Shown: positions 8,039-15,942 of the stretch, in pieces
How the letters are laid out: each line of letters begins with the position of its first letter
Numbering within the stretch: position 1 is the stretch's first letter
Program-made: the position numbers and the translations under genes
The notes under the pieces: generated by a model
Seen by the model: the letters and a program-made list of their open reading frames with translations, nothing else
The model's database searches: none
Told to the model about the DNA's origin: nothing
DNA from: Treponema rectale
GTDB taxonomy: Bacteria; Spirochaetota; Spirochaetia; Treponematales; Treponemataceae
DNA length: 64,000 nucleotides
Direction of reading: 5' to 3'
NCBI RefSeq assembly: GCF_014202035.1
Contig: NZ_JACHFR010000001.1
Coordinates: 434,001 to 498,000 of the forward strand

Positions 8039-9310
8039 ATGCAGTTTATAGACGGTGGAGTTACAGCTCCTGAAGGATTTACGGCCAACGGAATGCTTTG
8101 CGGAATTAAGGCCGGAAGAACAAAGAATGATACTGCCCTTATTTATAGCGAGAAACCATGTACTGCGGCAGGTGTATTTACTCAGAACCGTGTAAAGGCA
8201 GAAAGCGTAAAACTTACTAAGAAACATCTTGAAAACGGAAAGGCTCAGGCGGTTATTGCTAATTCCGGAAATGCAAATGCATGTACCGGTGCCCAGGGTG
8301 CTGAAAATGCCCTCCGCATGGCAAAGGCTGCAGCCGGTGTGCTTGGAATTTCACCTGAGGATGTAGTTGTCTGTTCAACTGGTGTAATCGGACAGCAGCT
8401 TCCGGTTGAAGTTATTGAAAAGAATATTCAGACTCTTAAGGACGGATTGAGTAAGAAAGGTCATGCAGAGGCCCGCACTGCCATCATGACGACAGATACT
8501 CATTACAAGGAATGTGCCGTAGAAACCGAAATCGGAGGAAAAAAAGTCCGCATCGGTGCAATGTGCAAAGGTTCCGGAATGATTCATATTAATCTCGGTA
8601 CCATGCTCAGTTTCATGACTACAGACTGTGCCATCAGTTCTGCCATGCTCGAAAAGGCTTTGCGCATGAGTATTGAAGGAACCTATAACTGTGTTTCCGT
8701 TGACGGTGATACTTCTACTAATGATACCCTTACCATTCTTGCAAACGGTATGGCCGGTAATGCAGAAATAGTTTCAGAAGGAAAGGATTTTGACGCTTTT
8801 TATGAAGCCCTTAATGCAATCAATACGCAGATGGCTAAAAAAATTGCAGGGGACGGAGAAGGGGCAACCCGCCTTATTGAATGCAATGTCAGTGGAGCCT
8901 GTGATGTTCCGACAGCCCGCCGTCTTGCCAAGTCAGTAATTTCTTCCAGTCTTGTTAAGGCTGCTTTTTTCGGTAAAGATGCAAACTGGGGAAGAATTCT
9001 CTGTGCTATGGGATATTCCGGAGAGCAGTTTACTCCAGAAACAACTACTGTTGCTTTTGAAAGTGCCGAGGGAGCTCAGCGTACAGGATTTACGGACTTT
9101 GTTGGTGAGCAGACCGGTAAAAAGACTTCAATTACAGTGTTTGAAAATGGAGTTCCATTGAATTTTGATGAGGATCTTGCAAAAAAGATTCTTTCAGAAG
9201 ATGAAGTTGTAATCAATGTTACGCTTAAGGACGGAAATGCCTGCGGTACTGCATGGGGCTGCGACCTTACATATGATTATGTAAAGATTAACGGTGATTA
9301 CCGTACATAA
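8039..9310 (+). CDS. argJ: Bifunctional ornithine acetyltransferase / N-acetylglutamate synthase ArgJ
   Basis: ArgJ moves the acetyl group from N-acetylornithine to glutamate, closing the cyclic arginine pathway; bifunctional forms also use acetyl-CoA. The 423-residue product shows the self-cleavage site GTMLSF, where Thr188 would become the N-terminal nucleophile of the beta chain, preceded by the conserved [16 protein letters not shown] and [11 protein letters not shown] are further family signatures. The ATG at 8039 has AAGGAG ten bases upstream; an in-frame TTG at 8018 is upstream of that ribosome site and was rejected. It heads argJ-argB-argD. A TGTATAAT element at 7979-7986 is the likely -10. 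Confidence 0.95.
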   Translation: MQFIDGGVTAPEGFTANGMLCGIKAGRTKNDTALIYSEKPCTAAGVFTQNRVKAESVKLTKKHLENGKAQAVIANSGNANACTGAQGAENALRMAKAAAGVLGISPEDVVVCSTGVIGQQLPVEVIEKNIQTLKDGLSKKGHAEARTAIMTTDTHYKECAVETEIGGKKVRIGAMCKGSGMIHINLGTMLSFMTTDCAISSAMLEKALRMSIEGTYNCVSVDGDTSTNDTLTILANGMAGNAEIVSEGKDFDAFYEALNAINTQMAKKIAGDGEGATRLIECNVSGACDVPTARRLAKSVISSSLVKAAFFGKDANWGRILCAMGYSGEQFTPETTTVAFESAEGAQRTGFTDFVGEQTGKKTSITVFENGVPLNFDEDLAKKILSEDEVVINVTLKDGNACGTAWGCDLTYDYVKINGDYRT

Positions 9311-9342
9311 AAGGCTGTTTTAAGCCGGAAAGAGGTATTTTT

Positions 9343-10251
9343 ATGGAAAATATTGATAACGAAATAGAAAAAAAATCGATTGATCCGAGACTTGATAATG
9401 CAGGATGGGCAAATGTTCTTGTTCAGGCACTTCCTTATTTCAGGCACTGGGTCGGAAAAGTCGTAGTTGTAAAATACGGCGGAAATGCCATGCTTAACGA
9501 AGACCTGAAACATGACGTTATGGAGGATATTGTTCTTCTTAATACGATTGGTATTCATGTTGTTCTGGTTCATGGCGGCGGTCCTGAAATTAACCACATG
9601 CTTGACCGTGTCGGTAAGGAAAGCAAGTTTATAAACGGTCTCCGCTACACTGATGCAGAAACCATGGAAATCGTACAGATGGTTCTTACAGGAAAACTGA
9701 ACAAGGATATAGTAGGTATACTTCTTCAGCAGGGGGGTAAGGCTGTCGGTCTTTCTGGTGTTGATTCAGGTCTTTTAAGGGCTAAGAAAATCAGTAAGGA
9801 CGGTACGGATCTTGGTTTTGTCGGTGAAGTTACTGAAGTTCATCCTGAAATAATTCAGTCGCTTCTTGCACAGAATTTCATTCCTGTTGTTTCTACTGTT
9901 GCTTTGGGTGAAGACGGTGATGATGCCCGCTATAACATTAACGCTGATACAGCTGCGGCAAAAATTGCCATAGCTCTTAAAGCAGAGAAATTCATTCAGC
10001 TTACAAATGTTCCTGGAGTTCTTAAGGATGTAAATGATCCTTCTTCCCTTATTCAGCGCATTCACATTCAGGATGTGGATTCACTTATAAAGGACGGAAT
10101 TATTGCCGGCGGTATGATTCCTAAGATTGAGTGCTGCATGCTTGCACGTAATGGCGGCGTTCCGAGAACTCATATCATTGACGGCCGTGTTCCTCATTCC
10201 CTTCTTATAGAGATGTTCAGTGACCGCGGTATCGGAACTATGATTTATTAA
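9343..10251 (+). CDS. argB: Acetylglutamate kinase ArgB
   Basis: ArgB phosphorylates N-acetylglutamate, the second step of arginine synthesis. The 302-residue protein has the amino-acid kinase signatures [10 protein letters not shown] near residue 46, [18 protein letters not shown] and the C-terminal GGMIPKIE. The N-terminal extension of about 40 residues before the lysine motif resembles the arginine-sensitive hexameric type, so feedback inhibition by arginine is possible (inference). It lies 32 bases after argJ, with AGAGG before the ATG. Confidence 0.96.
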   Translation: MENIDNEIEKKSIDPRLDNAGWANVLVQALPYFRHWVGKVVVVKYGGNAMLNEDLKHDVMEDIVLLNTIGIHVVLVHGGGPEINHMLDRVGKESKFINGLRYTDAETMEIVQMVLTGKLNKDIVGILLQQGGKAVGLSGVDSGLLRAKKISKDGTDLGFVGEVTEVHPEIIQSLLAQNFIPVVSTVALGEDGDDARYNINADTAAAKIAIALKAEKFIQLTNVPGVLKDVNDPSSLIQRIHIQDVDSLIKDGIIAGGMIPKIECCMLARNGGVPRTHIIDGRVPHSLLIEMFSDRGIGTMIY

Positions 10252-10264
10252 TGGAGAAGTTAAA

Positions 10265-11422
10265 ATGGGAAATCCAAAAGTTCTTAATAATTACGGAAGT
10301 TTTGACGTTACTTTTGTAAAAGGGCAGGGCTCTGTTCTTACTGATGTTAATGGTAAGAAATATATCGATTTTCTTGCAGGTATTGCCGTAAACTGTCTGG
10401 GACACAATTACAAGCCTCTTGTAAAGGCAGTGGCTGCCCAGGCAAAAAAGCAGATTCATGTATGTAACTATTTTACAAGTGATGTGGGACTTGCCTTTGC
10501 AGATGAACTTCTTGCTGCAACAGGTTTTGAAGGTGTGTATTTCGGTAATTCCGGGGCAGAAGCAAATGAAGCAGCCATAAAACTTGCCCGCAAATATGGT
10601 CAGCTTAACGGCGGTTCTTCAAGAAAGACAATCGTTACACTGAATAAATCTTTTCATGGAAGAACGCTTGCAACCCTTACTGCTACAGGTCAGGACAGGT
10701 TTCATCCTGAGGATTTTGCACCTTACGTACAGGGGTTTAAAACAATAGAGCCTAATGATTATGAAGGGCTTGAAAATGCTTTTGACGAAACTACTGCAGC
10801 CCTTTTCTTTGAACCTGTTGAATGTGAGGGCGGAGTTATTCCTGTTGAAAAGGAATGGGCTCAGAAAGCTGCGGAACTTGCTCGTAAGGCTGGAGCTATC
10901 GTAATGTGTGATGAAGTTCAGACCGGTATGGGAAGAACTGGTGCCCTTCTTGCCAGTGATGCCCTTGGTATTAATCCGGAGGTTGTAACTCTTGCAAAGG
11001 CAATTGCGGGCGGTGTTCCTATGGGCGCATGTCTTTACCGCGGAAATGGAAATGTCTTTAAGGCGGGGGATCATCAGTCTACTTTTGCCGGAAATCCTTT
11101 AGCCTGTGCAGCTGGAAGAGTTGTACTTAAAACCCTTACTGCTCCCGGGTTTATGGAAGACGTTCTCAGAAAGGGTGAGTATATCCGTAATACCGTAAAA
11201 GGCTGGAATCTTCCGTGTGTAGTTGACGTCAGGGGAAAAGGTCTTGTAATTGGAATACAGGTTAATAAAGATCCTGCCGCAGTTGAAAAGAAATGTCTTG
11301 CTGACGGTCTTCTTTTTTCAACAGCTGGTTCTGATGTAGTCCGCCTTGTTCCTCCCCTCAATATTACGATGAAGGAAATTGATGCCGGTCTTGCAATTCT
11401 GAAGGCCGGGCTTGAAGCTTAA
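10265..11422 (+). CDS. argD: Acetylornithine aminotransferase ArgD
   Basis: This PLP enzyme converts N-acetylglutamate semialdehyde to N-acetylornithine; many homologues also act on succinyl-diaminopimelate. The 385-residue protein carries NSGAEANEAAIKLAR (phosphate-binding), FHGRT, CDEVQTGMGRTG and the Schiff-base lysine in LAKAIAGGVPMGA. The length is normal. It begins 13 bases after argB with GGAG in front. The genes argC, argF, argG and argH are not in this window. Confidence 0.95.
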   Translation: MGNPKVLNNYGSFDVTFVKGQGSVLTDVNGKKYIDFLAGIAVNCLGHNYKPLVKAVAAQAKKQIHVCNYFTSDVGLAFADELLAATGFEGVYFGNSGAEANEAAIKLARKYGQLNGGSSRKTIVTLNKSFHGRTLATLTATGQDRFHPEDFAPYVQGFKTIEPNDYEGLENAFDETTAALFFEPVECEGGVIPVEKEWAQKAAELARKAGAIVMCDEVQTGMGRTGALLASDALGINPEVVTLAKAIAGGVPMGACLYRGNGNVFKAGDHQSTFAGNPLACAAGRVVLKTLTAPGFMEDVLRKGEYIRNTVKGWNLPCVVDVRGKGLVIGIQVNKDPAAVEKKCLADGLLFSTAGSDVVRLVPPLNITMKEIDAGLAILKAGLEA

Positions 11423-11446
11423 GTTTTTTAACTTTAATAAAGGCTG

Positions 11447-11475
11447 TTGAAAAATACACATGGGTCTAGTATTAT
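11447..11475 (+). promoter_or_regulatory. Promoter of the pallilysin-like gene
   Basis: TTGAAA (11447-11452), 17 bases, TATTAT (11470-11475). Only six bases separate the -10 from the ATG at 11482, so the first base of the message should be at or next to the start codon. Confidence 0.65.
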
Positions 11476-11481
11476 TTGCTC

Positions 11482-12963
11482 ATGCGTAGAAGATTAGCAG
11501 CCTTTTTGATTGTTATGACGGCAGCCTGCGCGGCTGTCGTTTTTTTTATAACAAAACAGTTTTCTAAAGATGATGCTTCATATAGATCCAGCGGTTTCTC
11601 TCTCAGTGACGGAAAATCAAAGTCCTCTGTAAAGTCACTTGATTCAGTTTCCTCTGTAGAAGAAACTGCCTTAGTTTCCCTTATTCAGCTTAAAACAGAC
11701 GAAACGCTTATCGGAGTCGTCAGTATGGATTTTAACGGAGACGGGCTTGAGGATCAGGTAAATGCCGTAAAGTCTTCTTCAAGTCCTTATATTCAGCTTA
11801 TTGTAGGAATATATAATAAGGCTGTTTCTGAATATGAACGCAAGGCTGTAATTGCTACACCGATAACACAGACAACTTCCTTTACGTATACCGGAATAGA
11901 TCTTGTAGGAGAACATAAGAACGTTCTTGTTTATCAGGGATTTTCTGAGAATTCTGAAGCAGTCCTTCAGGCATTCATTATTACTGACAGAAGCGTAGGC
12001 GGAATAAATGTAAATCAGATTGCCGATTTAAGGGGTGACGGAACCATTTTCATACAGCAGGCGGACCGTTATGAAAACTATGACAGGTCCAATGCAAACG
12101 GTGCAAGTTATCCTATATGGGTTTATACTTCGGACAGTGCGCGCCCTGGCAGTATGGATCAGCTTCAGATCTGCTATGACTGGGACAGGGAATCCCGGCA
12201 GTATGTTCAGATAAAGACAATAAGGGTTGCAGGAAGCAATATTACCCGTAAGGAACTGGCAAAAATTCAGGATGGCACTGTAGAGACTTTTGCAGGATTT
12301 CTTGAGGGCCTCTGGTATAAAAGTGACAGTTCTTCCTTATATTATCTTTATTTTGATTATCTTCAGAAAGAAATTATTTTTGTCCGCTCAGACATAGAGG
12401 AAGTGTATAACTGGATTCGCAGCGATCTGCGCAGGAACGGAATTTATCTTTCCAGTGTAAATCAGGAAATTCAGAATCTTCAGAGGCGCATTGATATTTC
12501 TTTAAGAAGTGTTGATGAAATTAATATCCGTATTCAGGATGACGTGCGCATGCTTATTTCAGAAAACAATGTCTGGGATGGAGTTTATAAAAAGTTTTCT
12601 CAGGACAGAACCTATGATATGAATGTGTCAAAAAAATCCGAAAGCTTCATAAAGATTCTTGAAAGCGTTCCTTCCTGGAGAATGGCAGATGATACTGTTG
12701 TCGTGTTTAAGAATGGCTCCTATACTGCAGAAGGTGATATTATAAGTGACAGCGGCTTTTATACAAAAGTTACCCTGAAGGAACAGGATTACATTCAGTT
12801 CCGTTCCTCAGGAGCTTCTCCTTTATTTAAGGGAATGTATAAAATAACTTATACAGATTCTTCTAATTCGTCTCTTCTGTTTAAGCCTTACCGTGTGCTT
12901 CCGGATTCAGCCTATGCTACAGATGAACGTTCGGTTACCCTCCTGAAAGATTCGGGAGAGTAA
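11482..12963 (+). CDS. Pallilysin (Tp0751)-related surface protein
   Basis: The product (493 residues) has an N-terminal hydrophobic segment (residues 5-24) that could be a signal anchor, and a Ser-rich stretch. Residues about 60-260 hold a beta-rich domain with a calcium-loop-like DFNGDGLEDQ. Residues about 270-385 resemble the C-terminal lipocalin-like domain of Treponema pallidum Tp0751: the pattern GLW...FD...EI.F...I.EV...RR..I...D.V...WDG.Y is shared. This match is from memory and not from a search. The HExxH motif reported for Tp0751 is not kept here; the aligned residues read VDEIN. In T. pallidum the protein binds laminin and other host matrix proteins. No Shine-Dalgarno precedes the ATG. 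The gene stands alone and converges with the next one. Confidence 0.7.
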   Translation: MRRRLAAFLIVMTAACAAVVFFITKQFSKDDASYRSSGFSLSDGKSKSSVKSLDSVSSVEETALVSLIQLKTDETLIGVVSMDFNGDGLEDQVNAVKSSSSPYIQLIVGIYNKAVSEYERKAVIATPITQTTSFTYTGIDLVGEHKNVLVYQGFSENSEAVLQAFIITDRSVGGINVNQIADLRGDGTIFIQQADRYENYDRSNANGASYPIWVYTSDSARPGSMDQLQICYDWDRESRQYVQIKTIRVAGSNITRKELAKIQDGTVETFAGFLEGLWYKSDSSSLYYLYFDYLQKEIIFVRSDIEEVYNWIRSDLRRNGIYLSSVNQEIQNLQRRIDISLRSVDEINIRIQDDVRMLISENNVWDGVYKKFSQDRTYDMNVSKKSESFIKILESVPSWRMADDTVVVFKNGSYTAEGDIISDSGFYTKVTLKEQDYIQFRSSGASPLFKGMYKITYTDSSNSSLLFKPYRVLPDSAYATDERSVTLLKDSGE

Positions 12964-12989
12964 AAGAAACTGCATTTTTGCGGGAACTG

Positions 12990-13625
12990 CTACCGGACAA
13001 GACGTATATTGTCAGTAAATACACTTCCGGTTTTTGTTTTACCCATAAGGATTATGCTGAGTTTTCTGACGTTTGTTATTTCCTGAATCTGAGGAATGGA
13101 ATTTCCCTCAAGATCGGTAAGCTGGTGTTCCAGATCAAAATAGACATTTGTGTTTGTTCCTGTTCCGATTGCAACAGGGGCAGTAACGGCATATTCCACG
13201 GGACGCCTTCCGGAATCTATTTTCAGGTAAAGTTGAATTGTCTTTGATGTCGTATTGTTTATGTCAAGGATTATGGCCTTTGCACCTTCCCAGTTTCTGT
13301 CACTGAGGGCATCACAGTAATAAACTGCGGTTTCTGTTTTAGGTACTGCCTTGAAATTCCATTTTGCACTGGAAGCGCCTTCTGAATACCATTCTGAACT
13401 GAGGTCAGTTTCCATTGAATAACCGTCATCTGTAGAATTCTGCCAGAAGTTACCGTCTTCAAAACTGTCCAGAAGTTCAATTGTACCTTCAGGAACAGGA
13501 TTGTTGATGGCAATTGCAAAAACTTCATCTTCTGTCTGAATTACATTTCCGTGACTGCCGGATGCACAGGATGCTGCTGCAATTGTTAAACTGAGAACTG
13601 CTGCTGTCTTGATTACGTTTTTCAT
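12990..13625 (-). CDS. Exported lipoprotein, beta-sandwich (carbohydrate-binding-like)
   Basis: The 211-residue product starts with a lipoprotein signal peptide ending in lipobox AAASC (Cys20). The mature part has alternating beta strands with the pattern FEDGNFW...SAKWNF...NWEGAKAIILDINN, which is the look of a CBM-type or discoidin-like beta-sandwich that binds sugars. No catalytic motif is visible. The specific ligand cannot be named. The gene is transcribed alone from a promoter with TTGGAA (13708-13703), 18 bases and TATACT (13684-13679); AAGGAT precedes the ATG. Confidence 0.65.
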   Translation of the reverse strand: MKNVIKTAAVLSLTIAAASCASGSHGNVIQTEDEVFAIAINNPVPEGTIELLDSFEDGNFWQNSTDDGYSMETDLSSEWYSEGASSAKWNFKAVPKTETAVYYCDALSDRNWEGAKAIILDINNTTSKTIQLYLKIDSGRRPVEYAVTAPVAIGTGTNTNVYFDLEHQLTDLEGNSIPQIQEITNVRKLSIILMGKTKTGSVFTDNIRLVR

Positions 13626-13678
13626 TTTTATAATCCTTATTCGGTTTTTTAGATGGACTTTTAACTTTCCTTCGAATC

Positions 13679-13708
13679 AGTATACAGTATAAGATTGACT
13701 ATTTCCAA
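13679..13708 (-). promoter_or_regulatory. Promoter of the beta-sandwich lipoprotein gene
   Basis: On the minus strand TTGGAA (13708-13703) and TATACT (13684-13679) are spaced by 18 bases. A second TATACT lies at 13691-13686. Confidence 0.5.
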
Positions 13709-13797
13709 TAGAAACGCTTAAATTTGAACGTATTTGCAAAAAATTGCGGAAGTGATTTTATTGCACTGCTTTAAACTATAATTTCTGGAGTATTGAA

Positions 13798-15141
13798 ATG
13801 AAAAAACTTTTACTTTGTGCTGCTCTGGCAGCTGTGATTTCTTCAGCTGTTTCTGCTCAGGTAATGACGGAAAAGGGAATGAAAAATACTGCCTGGACAG
13901 GTTTTGGATCTCCTCTGAATGCAGATACCATGTTTCATGGATTTACAGATACTTTTCAGGCAAGATTTGATGTAGCAAGCTTCACTATTGAAGGAATGCT
14001 AAACTGGAGTTTTCTTGCAAACTATGATAATGAAGGAGATGTAGATAATTTTGTATTTGGAACTTCAAATGCAAATCCTCTTACCCTTCATTACGGAACC
14101 CGCGGAGGAACCGCTTATGCCGGAGACAACAAGGTTTCTGCAGCAGCCCTTCTTTTAGGTTACAATGATCAGGTAAATGTAAGCAATGTCATTCAGGATT
14201 CATATTATGTAAACTTTATCTGGCATCCTTCAAAAAATTTTGATTTCGGTGTGGGAACAAAACTTAACTGGAAGGTTGGACCTGCTCCAAGTTACGGCGG
14301 CTGGCTTTGGGAAAGTTCCGCACATGTACGTCAGGGAGGATTTTCTACAACTTATGATGACCGCTCCGGATCAAGAGCCCAGACTTCTTCAGAGACTGCA
14401 AATTCCTATAAGTATTCTGTTGATGCACCGGGAAGTGCTGATGTTGTAGGTTTCGTTCACTATGCAAACAAATATGCAAAGCGTGCCATGGGTATCCGTT
14501 ATTTTTATAACGGAGATTTTACATTCCAGCTTGGTGCTGCAATTCCTAACGGATTTAATACAGATGATCCTGCCGTTAACTTTGGAATTGAAATTGCTCC
14601 TGTTGACTGGCTCAGCATTTCTGCTGCATATGAAGGGGCTTTTGATGATCACGGAAACTTCTATACCGGAGTTACTTTAGGACATAAAAACTTTATTCTT
14701 GAAGGATATTTTGCCGCTGATTCCCTTAATACTGATGAAGATGAGGATCAGGCATACGGAACCGGTGCTGCAATTACTTTTGTAATTCCTAATACAGAAA
14801 TTTCACTTCGTCCTGAACTTGGCGTAAACTTCTTTGAAAATGATAATTATACTTTTGCATGGTACACTGGAGCCCTTCTTTCTTTAAAGATTAACCGCGA
14901 TTTTGGTTTGAGCGTATGGGGATCATTTGCAAACGGTTCTGATGACAAGAGATGGGAAGATAATGATGCTACAAAAGACTGGGACGGAGGTCACGTAATA
15001 AACGTACGTCCTGCAGTTGACATTGCCTTTGATGCACACACAAGCTTTACTGTTTACCTTAATCTTGAAGAACGCACTGCCTTTGACGGAGTAAGCCGCG
15101 GCTGCTGGTCAAGCGGTGTATATGTTACATATCTTTTCTAA
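13798..15141 (+). CDS. Porin-like outer-membrane beta-barrel protein
   Basis: The 447-residue product has a classic signal peptide (cleavage after AVSA, about residue 20). The rest is a run of amphipathic strands rich in aromatic residues and glycine, ending with SSGVYVTYLF. The terminal Phe is the signature recognised by the BAM machinery, so an outer-membrane barrel is likely. The specific solute is unknown. A TATAAT at 13777-13782 and GGAG at 13787-13790 precede the ATG. A strong terminator follows directly, so it is monocistronic. Confidence 0.75.
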   Translation: MKKLLLCAALAAVISSAVSAQVMTEKGMKNTAWTGFGSPLNADTMFHGFTDTFQARFDVASFTIEGMLNWSFLANYDNEGDVDNFVFGTSNANPLTLHYGTRGGTAYAGDNKVSAAALLLGYNDQVNVSNVIQDSYYVNFIWHPSKNFDFGVGTKLNWKVGPAPSYGGWLWESSAHVRQGGFSTTYDDRSGSRAQTSSETANSYKYSVDAPGSADVVGFVHYANKYAKRAMGIRYFYNGDFTFQLGAAIPNGFNTDDPAVNFGIEIAPVDWLSISAAYEGAFDDHGNFYTGVTLGHKNFILEGYFAADSLNTDEDEDQAYGTGAAITFVIPNTEISLRPELGVNFFENDNYTFAWYTGALLSLKINRDFGLSVWGSFANGSDDKRWEDNDATKDWDGGHVINVRPAVDIAFDAHTSFTVYLNLEERTAFDGVSRGCWSSGVYVTYLF

Positions 15142-15180
15142 TCTGAACATATTTGACATAAGAAATTAACCGTGACAAAA

Positions 15181-15210
15181 AACACAGTGTTTTCAAACAC
15201 TGTGTTTTTT
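15181..15210 (+). terminator. Rho-independent terminator after the porin-like gene
   Basis: A perfect nine-pair stem AACACAGTG / CACTGTGTT (15181-15189 with 15198-15206) runs into T's. It separates the barrel gene from the cobalamin riboswitch transcript. Confidence 0.85.
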
Positions 15211-15221
15211 GTTATATTGAC

Positions 15222-15345
15222 CGTGCACTCAGAAAGGGAACAGTGTGAAATTCACTGGCTCGACGCGGAACGGTAACTGTTTTAAGCAGAAGTCCGAATG
15301 CTTTCTGACGGCAGCCTTTTGTATGAAAGGTTATTTTTCTTTATC
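15222..15345 (+). promoter_or_regulatory. Cobalamin (adenosylcobalamin-type) riboswitch
   Basis: The leader holds the conserved core of the cobalamin aptamer: GGGAA (15237-15241 area), a short hairpin CAGTGTGAAATTCACTG, then CTCGACGCGGAACGGTAAC and the closing AGTCCGAATGC. CAGAAAG (15230-15236) pairs with CTTTCTG (15301-15307) around the core. Downstream lie a small lipoprotein and a TonB-dependent receptor, as expected for B12 uptake genes. The switch probably works on translation, since no clear terminator lies between the core and the GAGG ribosome site at about 15369. Confidence 0.85.
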
Positions 15346-15377
15346 CCTACGCAACACTCTGGGGAAATGAGGTTATT

Positions 15378-15932
15378 ATGAAAAACGCACTTCGTGCTTT
15401 TGGACGCGCATTTTTGTCTGCGCTTGCTCTCTCTTTAGTTTTTGGTTTTGTCAGCTGTAAGACTGATGATGACAGTGAGATTGAAAATGTTTATGTATAT
15501 GTAACTCCATTACAGTCTGACAGTCTTCTCTATGGAGTAAAGTGGGCTGATTCTGTTAAAAAGTGGAATACATATTCAACTTATGATGCTTATTGTTGTG
15601 CTGATTATATTCAGACTTCAAGTTATGGTATGCAGGAATCAACAGTTTACCAGAGGAAAATTTCTGATACAGAAGGATTCCTTTATTACAAGATTACTAA
15701 TACAAGTAATTTTACATATTCAGATAAAGATGCATCAAGTTATCTTGGAAAATGGTATGGTGTTTACTATAAGAATTTAACATCTTCAAGCGTAACAATG
15801 TGTGATGCATATTATGCTGCAGACAGCAGTGACTATTATTGCTTTGATTCTCTTGAAGAAGCTGTTAATGGATTTACTCCGGATTCAGGTTATTTTACTT
15901 ATCTTACTGATTTCACAAAAGTAACAGAATAA
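15378..15932 (+). CDS. Small lipoprotein of the cobalamin-regulated operon
   Basis: The 184-residue product has a lipoprotein signal with lipobox GFVSC (Cys27) followed by an acidic KTDDDSE tail. The mature part is very rich in Tyr, Ser and Asp, with four further cysteines. I do not recognise the family. It is the first gene behind the cobalamin riboswitch and lies 10 bases before the TonB-dependent receptor. By analogy with surface lipoproteins that hand ligands to TonB receptors (such as Bacteroides BtuG), a role in capturing cobalamin is plausible but not shown by sequence. GAGG precedes the ATG. Confidence 0.7.
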   Translation: MKNALRAFGRAFLSALALSLVFGFVSCKTDDDSEIENVYVYVTPLQSDSLLYGVKWADSVKKWNTYSTYDAYCCADYIQTSSYGMQESTVYQRKISDTEGFLYYKITNTSNFTYSDKDASSYLGKWYGVYYKNLTSSSVTMCDAYYAADSSDYYCFDSLEEAVNGFTPDSGYFTYLTDFTKVTE

Positions 15933-15942
15933 TCAGCCAGCT

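Noticed and set aside
10619..11361. Minus-strand frames inside argD
   Set aside because: Antisense to a conserved enzyme, with Ser/Arg-rich sequence of shadow type.
12964..12989. Terminator between the converging pallilysin-like and lipoprotein genes
   Set aside because: The 26-base gap has no stable stem with a T run on either strand.
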